A stretch of DNA of 64,000 nucleotides from VAZQ01 sp963807865 (lineage in GTDB: Bacteria > Pseudomonadota > Alphaproteobacteria > Rhizobiales > Xanthobacteraceae), in contig CAWEDK010000025.1 of NCBI GenBank assembly GCA_963807865.1, positions 62,001 to 126,000 on the forward strand, given 5' to 3'. Positions 27,363 through 37,414 of this stretch are shown in pieces. Position 1 is the first letter of the stretch, and every line of letters starts with the position of its first letter. Below the pieces are notes generated by a model. The model made no database searches, was not told the DNA's origin, and saw only the letters and a list, made by a program, of their open reading frames with translations. Both the position numbers and the translations under genes were made by a program.

Positions 27363-28121
27363 TCAGCCCCCAATTCTGACGTTGACCCCAACACGGGCGA
27401 GCCATGCCGAGTCAGAATGCGTGACGTTCGCCGCCTGGCCGAAATTTGGCGTGGTGAACACCAGGTCACGCGGGCCAAAGCCCATGTAGAGCGCTTCGGC
27501 TCTCACGCTGAACCGGTCCGACCACGCCCATTCGGCGCCGAATCCAGCGGTCCAGCCCCAGACCCATTCGTTGAATGTGGCCGTGTCGGTGAACGGCACC
27601 AGCGCATCGGTCACCGAATACGTGGTTTTGATCCGCGCGCCCGCAAGGCCGCCGGTCACATAGACCATGAGACGGTCGGACGCGACGATGCCGGCCCGGC
27701 CGCGCGCGGTCACGACCTGATCGAGCCGGTTTTCCAGTGTCGAAATCAGGGTCGGATCGAAGTTCGGCAGGATGCGCAGCGTCCGCGACGAGCCGATCCA
27801 GCTACCGTCGACCTCGAAGCCCAGCACCGCGTTCTGGCACTGATAGTTGTAGCCGAACTGCGCGCCGCCAAACGCGCTGGTGTTGGTTTGGACGTAGCTC
27901 GCGGATGCCGGCACCAAGATGTTGAGGAAGGCGTCCTGGTCGGTGCGGGTCGCGGTGTGAGTGGAGCTGCCGCCGTGAACACCGGCGTACCAGCCCTGGA
28001 ATAGTCCGATACCGCAGGCGTTGGTGCTCTTCACCGCCAACGGAAGATCGGCCGCGCTGGCCGTCGCGCCGGCCGCCAGTGCGGCAGCCGCCACGGTCGC
28101 AAGTCGAATAAATCGGTTCAT
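27363..28121 (-). CDS. Outer-membrane beta-barrel protein (Omp25/31-like), copy 2
   Basis: A 252-residue protein with a signal peptide (residues 1-23, 'LAAGATASA') and mature start 'ADLPLAVKS'. Barrel features include 'FQGWYAGVHGGSS', 'FGGAQFGYNYQCQNAVLGFE', 'MVYVTGGLAGARIKTTYS', 'WGWTAGFGAEWAWSDRFSVR' and a C-terminal strand 'WLARVGVNVRIGG'. It is homologous to the copy at 25927, but the extracellular loops differ almost completely. It lies directly downstream of sucD (212-bp gap) on the same strand. Insertion of omp genes between sucD and sucA breaks the usual Rhizobiales order mdh-sucC-sucD-sucA. Confidence 0.88.
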   Translation of the reverse strand: MNRFIRLATVAAAALAAGATASAADLPLAVKSTNACGIGLFQGWYAGVHGGSSTHTATRTDQDAFLNILVPASASYVQTNTSAFGGAQFGYNYQCQNAVLGFEVDGSWIGSSRTLRILPNFDPTLISTLENRLDQVVTARGRAGIVASDRLMVYVTGGLAGARIKTTYSVTDALVPFTDTATFNEWVWGWTAGFGAEWAWSDRFSVRAEALYMGFGPRDLVFTTPNFGQAANVTHSDSAWLARVGVNVRIGG

Positions 28122-28332
28122 CGCCAGCCCCTGTCCCGATCATGGTTGGTCGGAGCCGGTCATTGCCTGCGCATACGCAAAGCTTACGCGCAACGCTTAC
28201 GCCACGGTCACCGCACGCAATGCCGTCGGTCAGCCACTGCGCGCGTCCATCATACGGTCCCGGCATCGGGCAGGCTGTCATCAGACGGCTACAGGCCGCG
28301 CCAAATCGACGTAAGCGGATAAGAAAAAGCTT

Positions 28333-29217
28333 CTAGTTGCGCAAAATCTCAACCAGCGTCTTGCCGAGTCGGGCGGGCGAAGGCGACACCTTGATGCCGG
28401 CGGCTTCCATGGCGGCAATCTTCGACTCCGCATCGCCTTTGCCGCCGGAAATAATCGCGCCCGCGTGCCCCATGCGCCGTCCGGGCGGCGCCGTACGGCC
28501 CGCGATAAAACCAACCATCGGCTTCTTGCGGCCGCGCTTGGCTTCATCGATCAGGAACTGCGCGGCATCTTCCTCGGCCGCACCGCCGATCTCCCCGATC
28601 ATGATGATCGACTCGGTGGCCTTGTCGGCGAGCAGCATTTCGAGCACGTCGATGAATTCCGTGCCCTTCACCGGGTCGCCGCCGATGCCGACGGCCGTGG
28701 TCTGGCCGAGGCCCTCCCGCGTCGTCTGGAACACTGCCTCGTAGGTGAGCGTGCCCGAGCGCGACACGATCCCGACCGAGCCTCGCTTGAAGATGTTGCC
28801 CGGCATGATGCCGATCTTGCATTCGCCCGCCGTCATCACGCCAGGGCAGTTCGGACCGATCAGGCGGGATTTCGAGCCGCACAGGTCGCGCTTGACCTTC
28901 ACCATGTCGGCGACCGGGATGCCTTCGGTGATGCAGATGATCAACGGAATCTCGGCCTGCACCGCCTCGCAGATCGCATCCGCGGCGCCCGGAGGCGGCA
29001 CGTAGATCACGCTGGCGTCGCACTGGGTCTTGGCCTTCGCCTCTGCGACGGTGTCGAACACCGGCAGGTTGAGGTGGAAGCTACCGCCTTTGCCGGGCGA
29101 CGTGCCGCCGACCATCTTGGTGCCGTAGGCGATCGCCTGCTCGGAATGGAACGTTCCGTTCTTGCCGGTGAAGCCCTGGCAGATGACCTTGGTGTTCTTG
29201 TCGATGAGGATGGACAT
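28333..29217 (-). CDS. sucD: Succinyl-CoA synthetase alpha subunit
   Basis: 294 residues from ATG 29217, complete. The CoA-binding Rossmann half starts 'MSILIDKNTKVICQGFTGKNG'. 'LTYEAVFQTTREGLGQTTAVG' and 'GHAGAIISGGKGDAESKIA', with the phosphorylated histidine, lie in the C-terminal half. It works with SucC to make succinate plus ATP/GTP from succinyl-CoA. A small membrane-protein gene separates it from sucC. A decayed second copy of its 3' end lies at 26965. Confidence 0.97.
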   Translation of the reverse strand: MSILIDKNTKVICQGFTGKNGTFHSEQAIAYGTKMVGGTSPGKGGSFHLNLPVFDTVAEAKAKTQCDASVIYVPPPGAADAICEAVQAEIPLIICITEGIPVADMVKVKRDLCGSKSRLIGPNCPGVMTAGECKIGIMPGNIFKRGSVGIVSRSGTLTYEAVFQTTREGLGQTTAVGIGGDPVKGTEFIDVLEMLLADKATESIIMIGEIGGAAEEDAAQFLIDEAKRGRKKPMVGFIAGRTAPPGRRMGHAGAIISGGKGDAESKIAAMEAAGIKVSPSPARLGKTLVEILRN

Positions 29218-29229
29218 CGTTCGATCTCG

Positions 29230-29454
29230 CTATTGTTGGACGTCGTGCTTTGCCATCCAAGCGTTCAAGGAACCTGCTCTCGCGACATTCGAGATCAAGC
29301 GGCAGATCGCCAGCGTGACGAGCCCCACCACCCACCATCCAGCAACCAAGTAAGTCAGCAAGGCGCCAAGATCACCATTGTAGAGATACATGACAATGAA
29401 GAGGCCTAGTACCGGTGCAATGATTGGGAAGAGTGCAAGGCACAGCCACATCAT
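29230..29454 (-). CDS. Small two-helix membrane protein between sucC and sucD
   Basis: A 74-residue predicted protein. Two hydrophobic segments span about 2-25 ('MWLCLALFPIIAPVLGLFIV') and 32-52 ('LLTYLVAGWWVVGLVTLAI'), followed by a charged tail 'NAWMAKHDVQQ'. It ends 12 bp before the sucD start and begins 38 bp after sucC, on the same strand, so it should be cotranscribed. Codon use looks less GC-biased than its neighbours. No family is recognised. The ribosome site is weak (GAGCG). It is supported mainly by its hydrophobic pattern and its exact fit in the gap; it could be a recently acquired or chance frame. Confidence 0.5.
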   Translation of the reverse strand: MMWLCLALFPIIAPVLGLFIVMYLYNGDLGALLTYLVAGWWVVGLVTLAICRLISNVARAGSLNAWMAKHDVQQ

Positions 29455-29492
29455 GGTCGCTCAAGCTTGGGACCGAACGCCCAACTTACCCA

Positions 29493-30660
29493 TTACGTCC
29501 CCTTCACCGCCTTGACGATCTTCTGTGCGGCGTCGTCGAGATCGTCGGCAGAGGTGACGTTGAGATTCGACTTCGCGATGATCTCCTTGCCGAGTTCGAC
29601 ATTGGTGCCTTCGAGCCGCACCACCAGCGGCACGCGCAGCCCGACCTCCTTGACGGCATCGACCACGCCCGCCGCGATCACGTCGCACTTCATGATGCCG
29701 CCGAAGATATTGACCAGAATGCCCTTCACCTTCGGGTCGGAGGTGATGATCTTGAACGCCGCCGCCACCTTCTCCTTGCTGGCGCCGCCGCCGACGTCGA
29801 GGAAGTTGGCCGGCGCCTCGCCGTAGAGCTTGATGATGTCCATCGTCGCCATCGCGAGTCCGGCGCCGTTGACCATGCAGCCGATGGTGCCGTCGAGCGC
29901 CACGTAGTTGAGGTCGTATTTCGACGCCTCGATCTCCTTCTCGTCCTCCTCGGTCAGGTCGCGCAGCGCGACGATGTCCGGATGGCGATAGAGCGCGTTG
30001 TCGTCGAATCCGATCTTGGCATCGAGGCAGATGAGCTGATTGTCCTTGGTGACGACCAGCGGATTGATCTCCAGCAGGCTCATGTCCTTGGCGACGAACG
30101 CCGCGTAGAGCTTCTCCACTAGGCTTGCCGCCTGCTTGGCGAGATCGCCGGTGAGGCCCAGCACCTGGGCGACGCGCCGGCCGTGGTGCGGCATGACGCC
30201 GGTCGCGGGATCGATCGAGAACGTCACGATCTTCTCCGGATGGCTACGCGCCACCTCCTCGATGTCCATGCCGCCTTCGGTCGACACCACGAACGCCACA
30301 CGTGACGTTTCACGATCGACCAGCGCCGAGAGATAGAACTCCCGGTCAATGGCAGAGCCTTCCTCGATATAAAGACGGCTGACCTGCTTGCCGTGCGGCC
30401 CGGTCTGGTGCGTGACCAGGACCGATCCGAGCAACCGTTCGGCCTCGCTTCGTACGTCGTCGATGCGACTTCACGACTTTGACGCCGCCGGCCTTGCCGC
30501 GCCCGCCGGCATGGATCTGCGCCTTCACCACCACGACCGGGCTGCCGAGATCGCGCGCCGCCTTGACGCGCTTCGTCCACCGAAAAGGCGGCGTGCCCGC
30601 GCGGCACCGCGAGCCGAACTCGCGCAGCACCGCCTTGCCCTGATACTCGTGGATGTTCAT
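29493..30660 (-). CDS. sucC: Succinyl-CoA synthetase beta subunit (frameshifted near the 5' end)
   Basis: ATP-grasp subunit of succinyl-CoA synthetase. The start 'MNIHEYQGKAVLREFG' is at 30660. 'VVVVKAQIHAGGRGKAGGVKVV' (the ATP-grasp core) and then 'GSVLVTHQTGPHGKQVSRLYIE' through 'IVKAVKGT' complete the protein. The N-terminal 60-70 codons switch frame more than once (near 30610, 30565 and 30465). From about 30434 to the stop at 29493 the frame is clean. The span of 1168 bp corresponds to about 388 codons plus one net extra base, matching the E. coli-like length. It lies between mdh and the small membrane protein. Essential role argues for sequencing error. Confidence 0.9.
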
Positions 30661-30679
30661 GTGGCGGCCCGCCCTCTCA

Positions 30680-30728
30680 TGTCATTCCGGCTCGTGCCGG
30701 AGGCGCAAGGCTGGAATTCATAGCACCC
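30680..30728. repeat. Fragment of a dispersed palindromic repeat in the mdh-sucC gap
   Basis: The stretch beginning GTCATTCCGGCTCGTGCC and ending near GGAATTCATAGCAC resembles one arm of the extragenic repeats also seen at 22471 and 53376. It contains the short hairpin CCGGC-TCGT-GCCGG. Low-information match; the family assignment is by eye. Confidence 0.4.
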
Positions 30729-30741
30729 GCTGCGGAATACG

Positions 30742-31708
30742 TTATTTCCCCAGATGCGGCGCGATCTTCTTGCAGGCCTCGACCAAGGACTGCACCGCGT
30801 CGACCGATTTCTCGAACATCGCGCGTTCCGTGCCATTCAACTGAATTTCGACGATACGCTCGATTCCTTTAGCCCCGATGACAGCCGGCACGCCGACATA
30901 GAGGTCTTTCACGCCGTATTCGCCGTTGAGATAGGTCGGCGCACGGCAGCACGCGCTTCTTGTCGCGCAGGTAGCTCTCGGCCATCGCGACCGCCGAGGC
31001 GGCCGGCGCATAGAATGCCGAGCCGGTCTTGAGCAGGTTGACGATCTCGCCGCCGCCTTTGCGGGTGCGCTCGACGATCTCGTCGAGCCGCTGCTGCGTG
31101 GTCCACTTCATCTTCACCAGATCGGGCAGCGGAATGCCGCCGACGGTGGAGTAGCGGATCATCGGCACCATGTCGTCGCCATGGCCGCCGAGCGTCATCG
31201 CCGACACGTCCTCGACCGAGACGTCGAACTCGTCGGCCAGGAAATAGCGGAAGCGCGCGCTGTCGAGCACGCCAGCCATGCCGACCACCATGTGCTTGGG
31301 AAGTCCACAGGCCTTCTGCAATGCCCAGACCATGGCGTCGAGCGGATTGGTGATGCAGATGATGAAGGCATTCGGCGCGTATTTCTTGATGCCGGAGCCG
31401 ACCTGCTCCATCACCTTGAGGTTGATGCCGAGGAGATCGTCGCGGCTCATGCCCGGCTTGCGCGGCACGCCGGCGGTGACGATGCAGACTTGGGCGCCGT
31501 CGATCGCATCGTAGGAGTTGGTCCCCGTCATGCGCGCGTCGAAGCCGTCGACCGGGGAGGATTCGACCAGGTCGAGCGACTTGCCTTGCGGAACGCCCTC
31601 GGCGATGTCGAACAGCACGACGTCGCCGAGCTCCTTGAGGCCGATGAGATGGGCAAGGGTGCCGCCGATCTGGCCGGCACCGATCAATGCAATCTTGGGA
31701 CGCGCCAT
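30742..31708 (-). CDS. mdh: Malate dehydrogenase (one frameshift near the 3' end)
   Basis: NAD-dependent malate dehydrogenase of the LDH-like type used by alphaproteobacteria. ATG 31708 begins 'MARPKIALIGAGQIGGTLAH', with the Rossmann motif GxGxxG at 10-15. 'ITNPLDAMVWALQK' and 'LGGHGDDMVPM', with the catalytic His, are in place. The frame breaks near 30945; the last 65 codons ('TYLNGEYGVKDLYVGVPAVI' to 'KIAPHLGK') read in the next frame to 30742. One extra base in GCCGACC explains it. The span is 967 bp: 321 codons plus stop plus one base. It is the first gene of the mdh-suc block. Confidence 0.92.
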
Positions 31709-31789
31709 GTGGGAGAAATTCCTTGGATCGCTGGGGGACAAATACCCGGTCGCTGCACTCCGCCTCATAGACCCTTTCGGCCCCGCGGT

Positions 31790-34700
31790 TCAAGCCACCG
31801 TCATTGGCCCGGCTGGAGCAGGTTCGGGCGCGGCAGACGGCGCGGGCACGGACGGCGTCGGCGCCCGTCGCTTCGACGGTCTCCCGCAGCCGCTGAAAGA
31901 CCACGTAGAGCACCGGTATCAGGAAAATGCCGACCGCCGACGCCGCGATCATGCCGCCGAACACGCCGGTCGAGACGCCGCGGCGGCTCATCATTCCGGC
32001 GCCGGTGGCGATCACGAGCGGCACGAGGCCCGCGATGAAGGCAAAGCTCGTCATCATCACGGCGCGGAATCGTTCGCGCGCGCCCTCGATCGCGGCTTCC
32101 TCGATCGACATGCCCTGCTCGCGCCGCTCCTTGGCGAATTCGACGATCAGGATGCCGTTCTTGGCAGCAAGCGCGATCAGCACGACGATGCCGATCTGCG
32201 CATAGAGATTGTTGTCGAGGCCGGACAGCTGCAGCGCGATCATTGCGCCGAGCAGGCCGACCGACACCGACAACAGCACCGGAATCGGGATCGTCCAGTG
32301 CTCTCGTACAGGGCGACCAGGAACAGGTAGGCGAACAGCACGGCGAGCGCCAGGATGACGGTGGTCTTGCCGGCCGCCTCCTTCTCCTGCAGTGCCGTCC
32401 CGGTCCACTCGAAACTGAAGCCGCGCGGCAATGTTGCGGCCGAGACCTTCTCCATCGCGGCAAGCGCGTCTCCAGACGAGAAGCCGGGCGCCGGTCCGCC
32501 GTTGATCGTCACGCTGCGGATAGTTGTTGTAGCGGATGATCGACTGCGGGCCGAGGATGAGATCGACGTCGGCAAATGCCCGGATCGACACCATCTCGCC
32601 GTTCCGGTTGCGGACGTTGATGCGATAGATGTCGTTGATGCGGGCGCGCTCCGACGCCTCGCCCTGCAGGTTGACCTGCCAGGTCCGTCCAAACAAATTG
32701 AAGTCGTTGACATAGTAGCTGCCCAGCACGGACTGGAGGGCATTGAACACATTGGAGAGGTCGATGCCGAGCGTCTGCACCTTCTCGCGATCGATGTTGA
32801 GATAGAGCTGTGGTGTGCTCGCGCTGTAGGTGGTGAACACCCGCTCCAGCGCGGGATCCTGATTAGCAGCAAACACCAGGCCGCGCGCGGTCGCCGCCAT
32901 TTCGACCGGGCTCGCACCTTCGAGGCTGAGCAACTGGTATTCGAAGCCGCTGCCCGTGCCGAGGCCGATGATCGGCGGCAGGTTATAGGCAAATGCGATT
33001 GCCTCCGGGATCGTCGCGAACTGGCGGGTTAACCGATTGATGATCCCGTCGGCCGACAGCGCCTTGTCCTTGCGTTCGTTGAAGGGCTTGAGCGTCAGCA
33101 CCAGCAGCGCGCTGTTCGACTTCACCAGCCCGTCGATCAGGCTGAAACCCACGACCGACGTGACGTTGGCGACGCCCGGCGTATTGCGCGCAATTTCCTC
33201 GATGCGCCTGGTGACCGCATCGGTTCGGTTGACCGACGCGCCCTCGGGCAGTTGCACCTCGCTGAACACCGCGCCCTGGTCCTCAGACGGCAGGAAGCCG
33301 GTCGGCGTGATCTTGAACAGCCAGCCCGCGCCCACCATCGCGACGGTGAGCACGATCAGGCCGAATAGCGAGAGCCGGACGATCTTGCGGACGATCATCG
33401 CATAACCGTCTCGCGCCCAGTCGATTCCACGGAGCACGTAGCCGATGGGGCCGCGCTTGGGACCGTGGCTCGGCGACAGGAACACGGCGCACAGCGCCGG
33501 CGACAGCGTCAGCGCATTGATCGCCGAAATGATCATCGAGACCGAAACGGCGACGGCGAACTGCCGGAACAGCTCGCCCGAGATTCCGGGAATGAACGCA
33601 ACCGGCACGAACACCGACAGCAGCACCAGCGTGATGGCAATGATCGGCGCGGTGATCTCGTTCATCGCGCGCCGTGCAGCTTCGGCCGGGGAGATCGTGT
33701 GGTCCTTTTCGAGTTGGGCCTCGACCGCCTCGACGACGACGATTGCATCGTCGACCACGATGCCGATCGCGAGCACCAGCGCCAGCAGCGACACGGTGTT
33801 GGCCGAGAAGCCGAGTGCCAGCATCACGGCGAACGTGCCGATCAGCGACACCGGAACGGCAATCAACGGGATCAGGGTGGCGCGAAAATTGCCGAGGAAA
33901 AGAAAGACGACGACCACGACCAGGGCGAACGCCTCGAACAGCGTGTGCAGGACGCTGCTGATGCTCTCCTTGACGAAGATCGTGGTGTCGTAAGTGATCT
34001 TGTAGTCGACGCCCGCCGGGAACGAGGGCTTCAGGCGTTCGAGCGTCGCCCGAATCTGGTCGGCGCTGTTGATCGCGTTGCCGCCGGGGGTCTGATAGAT
34101 GCCTATCACCGCGGCCGGAGCGCCGTCCAGCCGGCCGAAGGATTCCAGCCGGCGTGCGGCAAGCTCAACCCGCGCCACGTCGCGGACCCGCACGAACGAT
34201 CCGTCCGGGTTGGCGCGCAGGACGATGCTGCTGAACTCGTCGACGCTCGACAGCCGGCCCTTGGTCTGAATCGTAAGCTGGAACTGCTGATCGGGCAGCG
34301 CCGGTTGCGCGCCGATGCGGCCGACCGCAGCCTGGACGTTCTGGCTCCTGATCGCATTGGCGATGTCGCTGGGAGTCAGGCCGAGGCTCGTCATGCGGTC
34401 GGTGTTGAGCCAGACCTTCATGCTGTAGTCGGCGGGCGTCAGCATCGAGACGTCGCCGACGCCCGGCACGCGCTTGAGGCTGTCGATGACGTTGATGGTC
34501 GCGTAGTTGGCGAGGAAAAGCTGGTCGTAGCGACCGTCCGGCGACGTCATCGTCACGATCTGGAGCAGTGCCGACGACTTCTTGGTCACGCTCACGCCCT
34601 GGCTGCGCACTTCCATGGCCAGTTGCGGCTCCGCGAGTCCGACCCGGTTCTGGACCTTGACGGTGTTGAGATCGGGATCTGTGCCGACCGCGAAGGTGAC

Positions 34701-34976
34701 GGTGAGCGTGTAGCTGCCGTCGTTACCGCTGGTCGACTTCATGTAGAGCATGCGGTCGACGCCGATGACGCGCGACTCGATCGGCTGCGCCACCGTGGCT
34801 TCGACGACCTCGGCGCTGGCGCCCGCGTAGTTGGCGGTGACGGCGATCTGCGGCGGCACGATGTCGGGGAATTGCGCGATCGGGATCTGCGTCATCGCAA
34901 TTGCGCCGGCGAGCGTGATGACGACCGAGATGACGACTGCCAGCCGCGGGCGGGCGATGAAAATTCCCGAAAGCAT
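31790..34976 (-). CDS. RND multidrug efflux permease, AcrB/MexB-like (frameshifted)
   Basis: Inner-membrane proton-driven pump of the HAE1 family. Begins 'MLSGIFIARPRLAVVISVVI' at 34976, 4 bp past the adaptor gene. The transmembrane motif 'GIVVDDAIVVVEAVE', with the paired Asp of the proton relay, is intact, as are the large periplasmic loops and 'IALAAKNGILIVEFAKE'. The frame shifts near 32525, shifts again near 32305, and once more near 31870. In the corrected frame the protein ends '...APEPAPAGPMTVA' at 31790, about 1060 residues. Uncorrected, the frame runs on antisense-free but out of frame into mdh. Errors in sequence are likelier than decay. It forms a two-gene operon with the adaptor; no TolC-type gene is beside it. 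Confidence 0.88.
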
Positions 34977-34979
34977 CCC

Positions 34980-36104
34980 TTATCCCACCGGCTTGACTTC
35001 GGTCGGCTGCACCACTTGACCCGGCCGCACCCTCTGGATGCCCTCGGTGATGACGCGCTCGCCCTCGCTCAGCCCCTTCGTGACCACGATACGCGCGCCG
35101 CGGGGATCGCCCACTTCGACGCGGCGCACCTCCACCTTGTTGTCCTTGTCGACAACCAGGACGAAAACGCCGCTCTGGTCGGCTTGCAAAGCCTGCTGCG
35201 GGACCAGCAACGCCTTGTCGCTTTTGCCGACTTCAGCCACCACGTTGACCAGGGCCCCGTCGATCAGGATGCGATCAGGATTCGGAAAGACCGCACGGGC
35301 CTGAACGGTGTCGGTTCCGTGGTTCACCGTGACCCCGAGATAGTCGACCTTGCCGGCCTTGTCGTAGCGGCTGCCGTCGGCGAGTTGCAGAAACACCGAA
35401 TAGTCGCCGCGGTTGTCGCTTGCCTCCTTGCGCAGTTCTAGCAGCTCGCGCTGGGTCACCGGAAAGCTCACGTAGATCGGGTCCTGGCTCACGATCGTCG
35501 CCAACGACCCTGTGGCAGGCGTCACGTAATTGCCGACTGATACATTCGTCCGGCTGATCCGGCCGGCGATCGGCGCCGTAATGTCGGTGTAGCCGAGTTG
35601 AAGCTGAGCCTTCTCCAGGTTCGCCTTGGCGGCCAGCAGCGCGCCCTGGGCCTCGCCGCGCCGCGCGATGGTCTCGTCGAGCCTCGCCTGTGGCGAGGCG
35701 GCCTTCTGCACCAATTCGGTCTGCCGCTTCACCTCGATCTCGGCAAGCTGGAGCGTCGCCTCGGCCTTCATCACCTGCGCCTTAGCTTCGTCGACAGCCG
35801 CCTGATAGAGTCCCTTCTCGATCACGAACAGAAGGTCACCTTCCTTGACGTCCGCGCCTTCGTCGAACAGCCGCTTCTCCAGGAAGCCGTCGATCCGCGC
35901 GCGGAGCTCGACCTTGTGGATGGCTTCGACCCGTCCGGTAAAGGTAGCGGTGGGGCGGTAATCCTCGATCACGACCCGCGCGACGGTCACGGCCGGGATG
36001 ACCGTAGGAGCCGAGGCGGGCTGCTCGCCGCCACAGCCGGCGATGGCAAACGCGATCGCGCACAGCGCCGACAGGGTGCCTACTCGGATCGGATCGGACC
36101 GCAT
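34980..36104 (-). CDS. RND efflux periplasmic adaptor lipoprotein
   Basis: Membrane-fusion protein that links the RND pump to an outer-membrane channel. Start ATG 36104 has GAGGAG six bases upstream and yields a lipoprotein signal with lipobox ending Cys24 ('FAIAGCGG'); the frame itself is open to 36167. 374 residues. The N-terminal strand 'FTGRVEAIHKVELRARIDGF' and the half-lipoyl/hairpin pair follow, with a coiled-coil hairpin (about 100-165). 'LGYTDITAPIAGRISRTNVS' then closes the lipoyl domain, and 'VPQQALQADQSGVFVLVVD' belongs to the membrane-proximal domain. It directly precedes the pump gene (3-bp gap), the usual order. No regulator gene is adjacent. Confidence 0.93.
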   Translation of the reverse strand: MRSDPIRVGTLSALCAIAFAIAGCGGEQPASAPTVIPAVTVARVVIEDYRPTATFTGRVEAIHKVELRARIDGFLEKRLFDEGADVKEGDLLFVIEKGLYQAAVDEAKAQVMKAEATLQLAEIEVKRQTELVQKAASPQARLDETIARRGEAQGALLAAKANLEKAQLQLGYTDITAPIAGRISRTNVSVGNYVTPATGSLATIVSQDPIYVSFPVTQRELLELRKEASDNRGDYSVFLQLADGSRYDKAGKVDYLGVTVNHGTDTVQARAVFPNPDRILIDGALVNVVAEVGKSDKALLVPQQALQADQSGVFVLVVDKDNKVEVRRVEVGDPRGARIVVTKGLSEGERVITEGIQRVRPGQVVQPTEVKPVG

Positions 36105-36214
36105 CAAACGCTCCTCATTGCCGAACCGGCCGGCTCGTTCGTCGCCAAGACACCGCAGATGCCTCACTTCGACCGCAGCCTACAACGCGCCACTCGCAGA
36201 GTAAAAAGACCGCG

Positions 36215-37390
36215 TCAGGTCTCCACAATGCCGGGCGCCGAGCCCGGCTCGGTCCGATGCCCATGCCCGTGCGGCCGAGCGAGATAAGATTCCGATCGCA
36301 TCTCGATCAATCGCGACGCCGTCCGCGCGAATTCCTGCGCTTCGACACCGTCGCTTGCCTGATAGAGCGCGTCCGGCTCGGCTTCGGCGGACGCCACCAG
36401 CTTCACGGCGTTGTCGTAGAGCGTGTCGATCAGGATGATGAAGCGCTTGGCTTCGTTGCGGTTCGCGTAGTCCATCACCGGGATGTGGTCGAGAACGATG
36501 GTATGAAACTCGTGGGCGATCTTCAGGTAATCGGCGGCGGCAAGCGGCTGGGCGCACAGATCGTGAAATGAAAAACGCGCCACCCCCATGGCGGCGCGCG
36601 GCACCCGCACGCTTCGCCCTTTCACCGTGAGGGTGAGTTCGGCGCTCTCGTGACCGCCGGCGAGACGCCGCCATGCCTCGTCGAGCGCCGCGTCGGCGGC
36701 GCCGCCGGCCGGAACGTGCCAGACCTTCGAACCGGCGAGCTTCTCCAGGCGGAAATCGGTGCGGGCAGCGAGGCGTACGACCTGCATCGATTGTTCGATC
36801 AGAGCAATGAACGGCAGGAACAACGCGCGGTTGAGGCCGTCCCGGTAGAGATCGTCCGGCGCCACGTTCGAGGTGGCGACCACCACGACGCCGCGCTCGA
36901 ACAGCTTGGCGAACAGCCGGCCCAGGATCATCGCATCTGCGATGTCGGTGACATGAAATTCGTCGAAGCAGAGCAGCCAGGCCTCGTCGGCCAGCGCGGC
37001 GGCGGTGAGCTTGATCGGATCCTCGTCGAGGATTTCGCCGGCCTTGATCCGCTGCCGGAACGCGAACACGCGCTCATGAACGTCGGCCATGAATTCATGG
37101 AAGTGGGCGCGGCGCTTGCGCAGTACCGCCACCCCCTCGAAGAACAGGTCCATCAGCATGGACTTGCCGCGGCCGACCTCACCGAAAATGTAAAGTCCCT
37201 TGATCGGCTCGACCTTCGGTGCGCGAGCGAACAGCCAGCCCAGCGACGACGACTTGCGCGCCAGGCGATGTTCGGCGAGGCGCTGTTCGAGCGCCGCCAA
37301 CATCTCGATCACCTCCTCCTGGGCTGCGTCGCGTTCGATCTTCCGCGCAGCCAGAAGCGTCGCGTACCGCACGGAAACCGAAGCCGACAT
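36215..37390 (-). CDS. zapE: Cell division ATPase ZapE (AFG1-like)
   Basis: AFG1/LACE1-family P-loop ATPase; in E. coli ZapE acts at the Z-ring under stress. ATG 37390 ('MSASVSVRYATLLAARKIER') is preferred over a GTG 24 bases earlier. 391 residues, slightly long because of a His/Gly-rich tail. Walker A 'GEVGRGKSMLMD' and Walker B 'LLCFDEFHVTDIADAM' are present. 'VATSNVAPDDLYRDGLNRALFLP' (sensor region) and 'FHDLCAQPLAAADYL' (C-terminal family block) are also clear. In many alphaproteobacteria this gene lies immediately before mdh. Here the RND pair separates them. Confidence 0.93.
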   Translation of the reverse strand: MSASVSVRYATLLAARKIERDAAQEEVIEMLAALEQRLAEHRLARKSSSLGWLFARAPKVEPIKGLYIFGEVGRGKSMLMDLFFEGVAVLRKRRAHFHEFMADVHERVFAFRQRIKAGEILDEDPIKLTAAALADEAWLLCFDEFHVTDIADAMILGRLFAKLFERGVVVVATSNVAPDDLYRDGLNRALFLPFIALIEQSMQVVRLAARTDFRLEKLAGSKVWHVPAGGAADAALDEAWRRLAGGHESAELTLTVKGRSVRVPRAAMGVARFSFHDLCAQPLAAADYLKIAHEFHTIVLDHIPVMDYANRNEAKRFIILIDTLYDNAVKLVASAEAEPDALYQASDGVEAQEFARTASRLIEMRSESYLARPHGHGHRTEPGSAPGIVET

Positions 37391-37414
37391 AACCCTGCGC
37401 TCGATGCTGATCAC

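Noticed and set aside
30909..34976. A single 1355-codon frame that appears to fuse an RND pump to a second long Arg/His-rich domain
   Set aside because: The part after about codon 1040 is the wrong-frame reading of mdh and the mdh-pump gap. The real pump ends at 31790 in a neighbouring frame.
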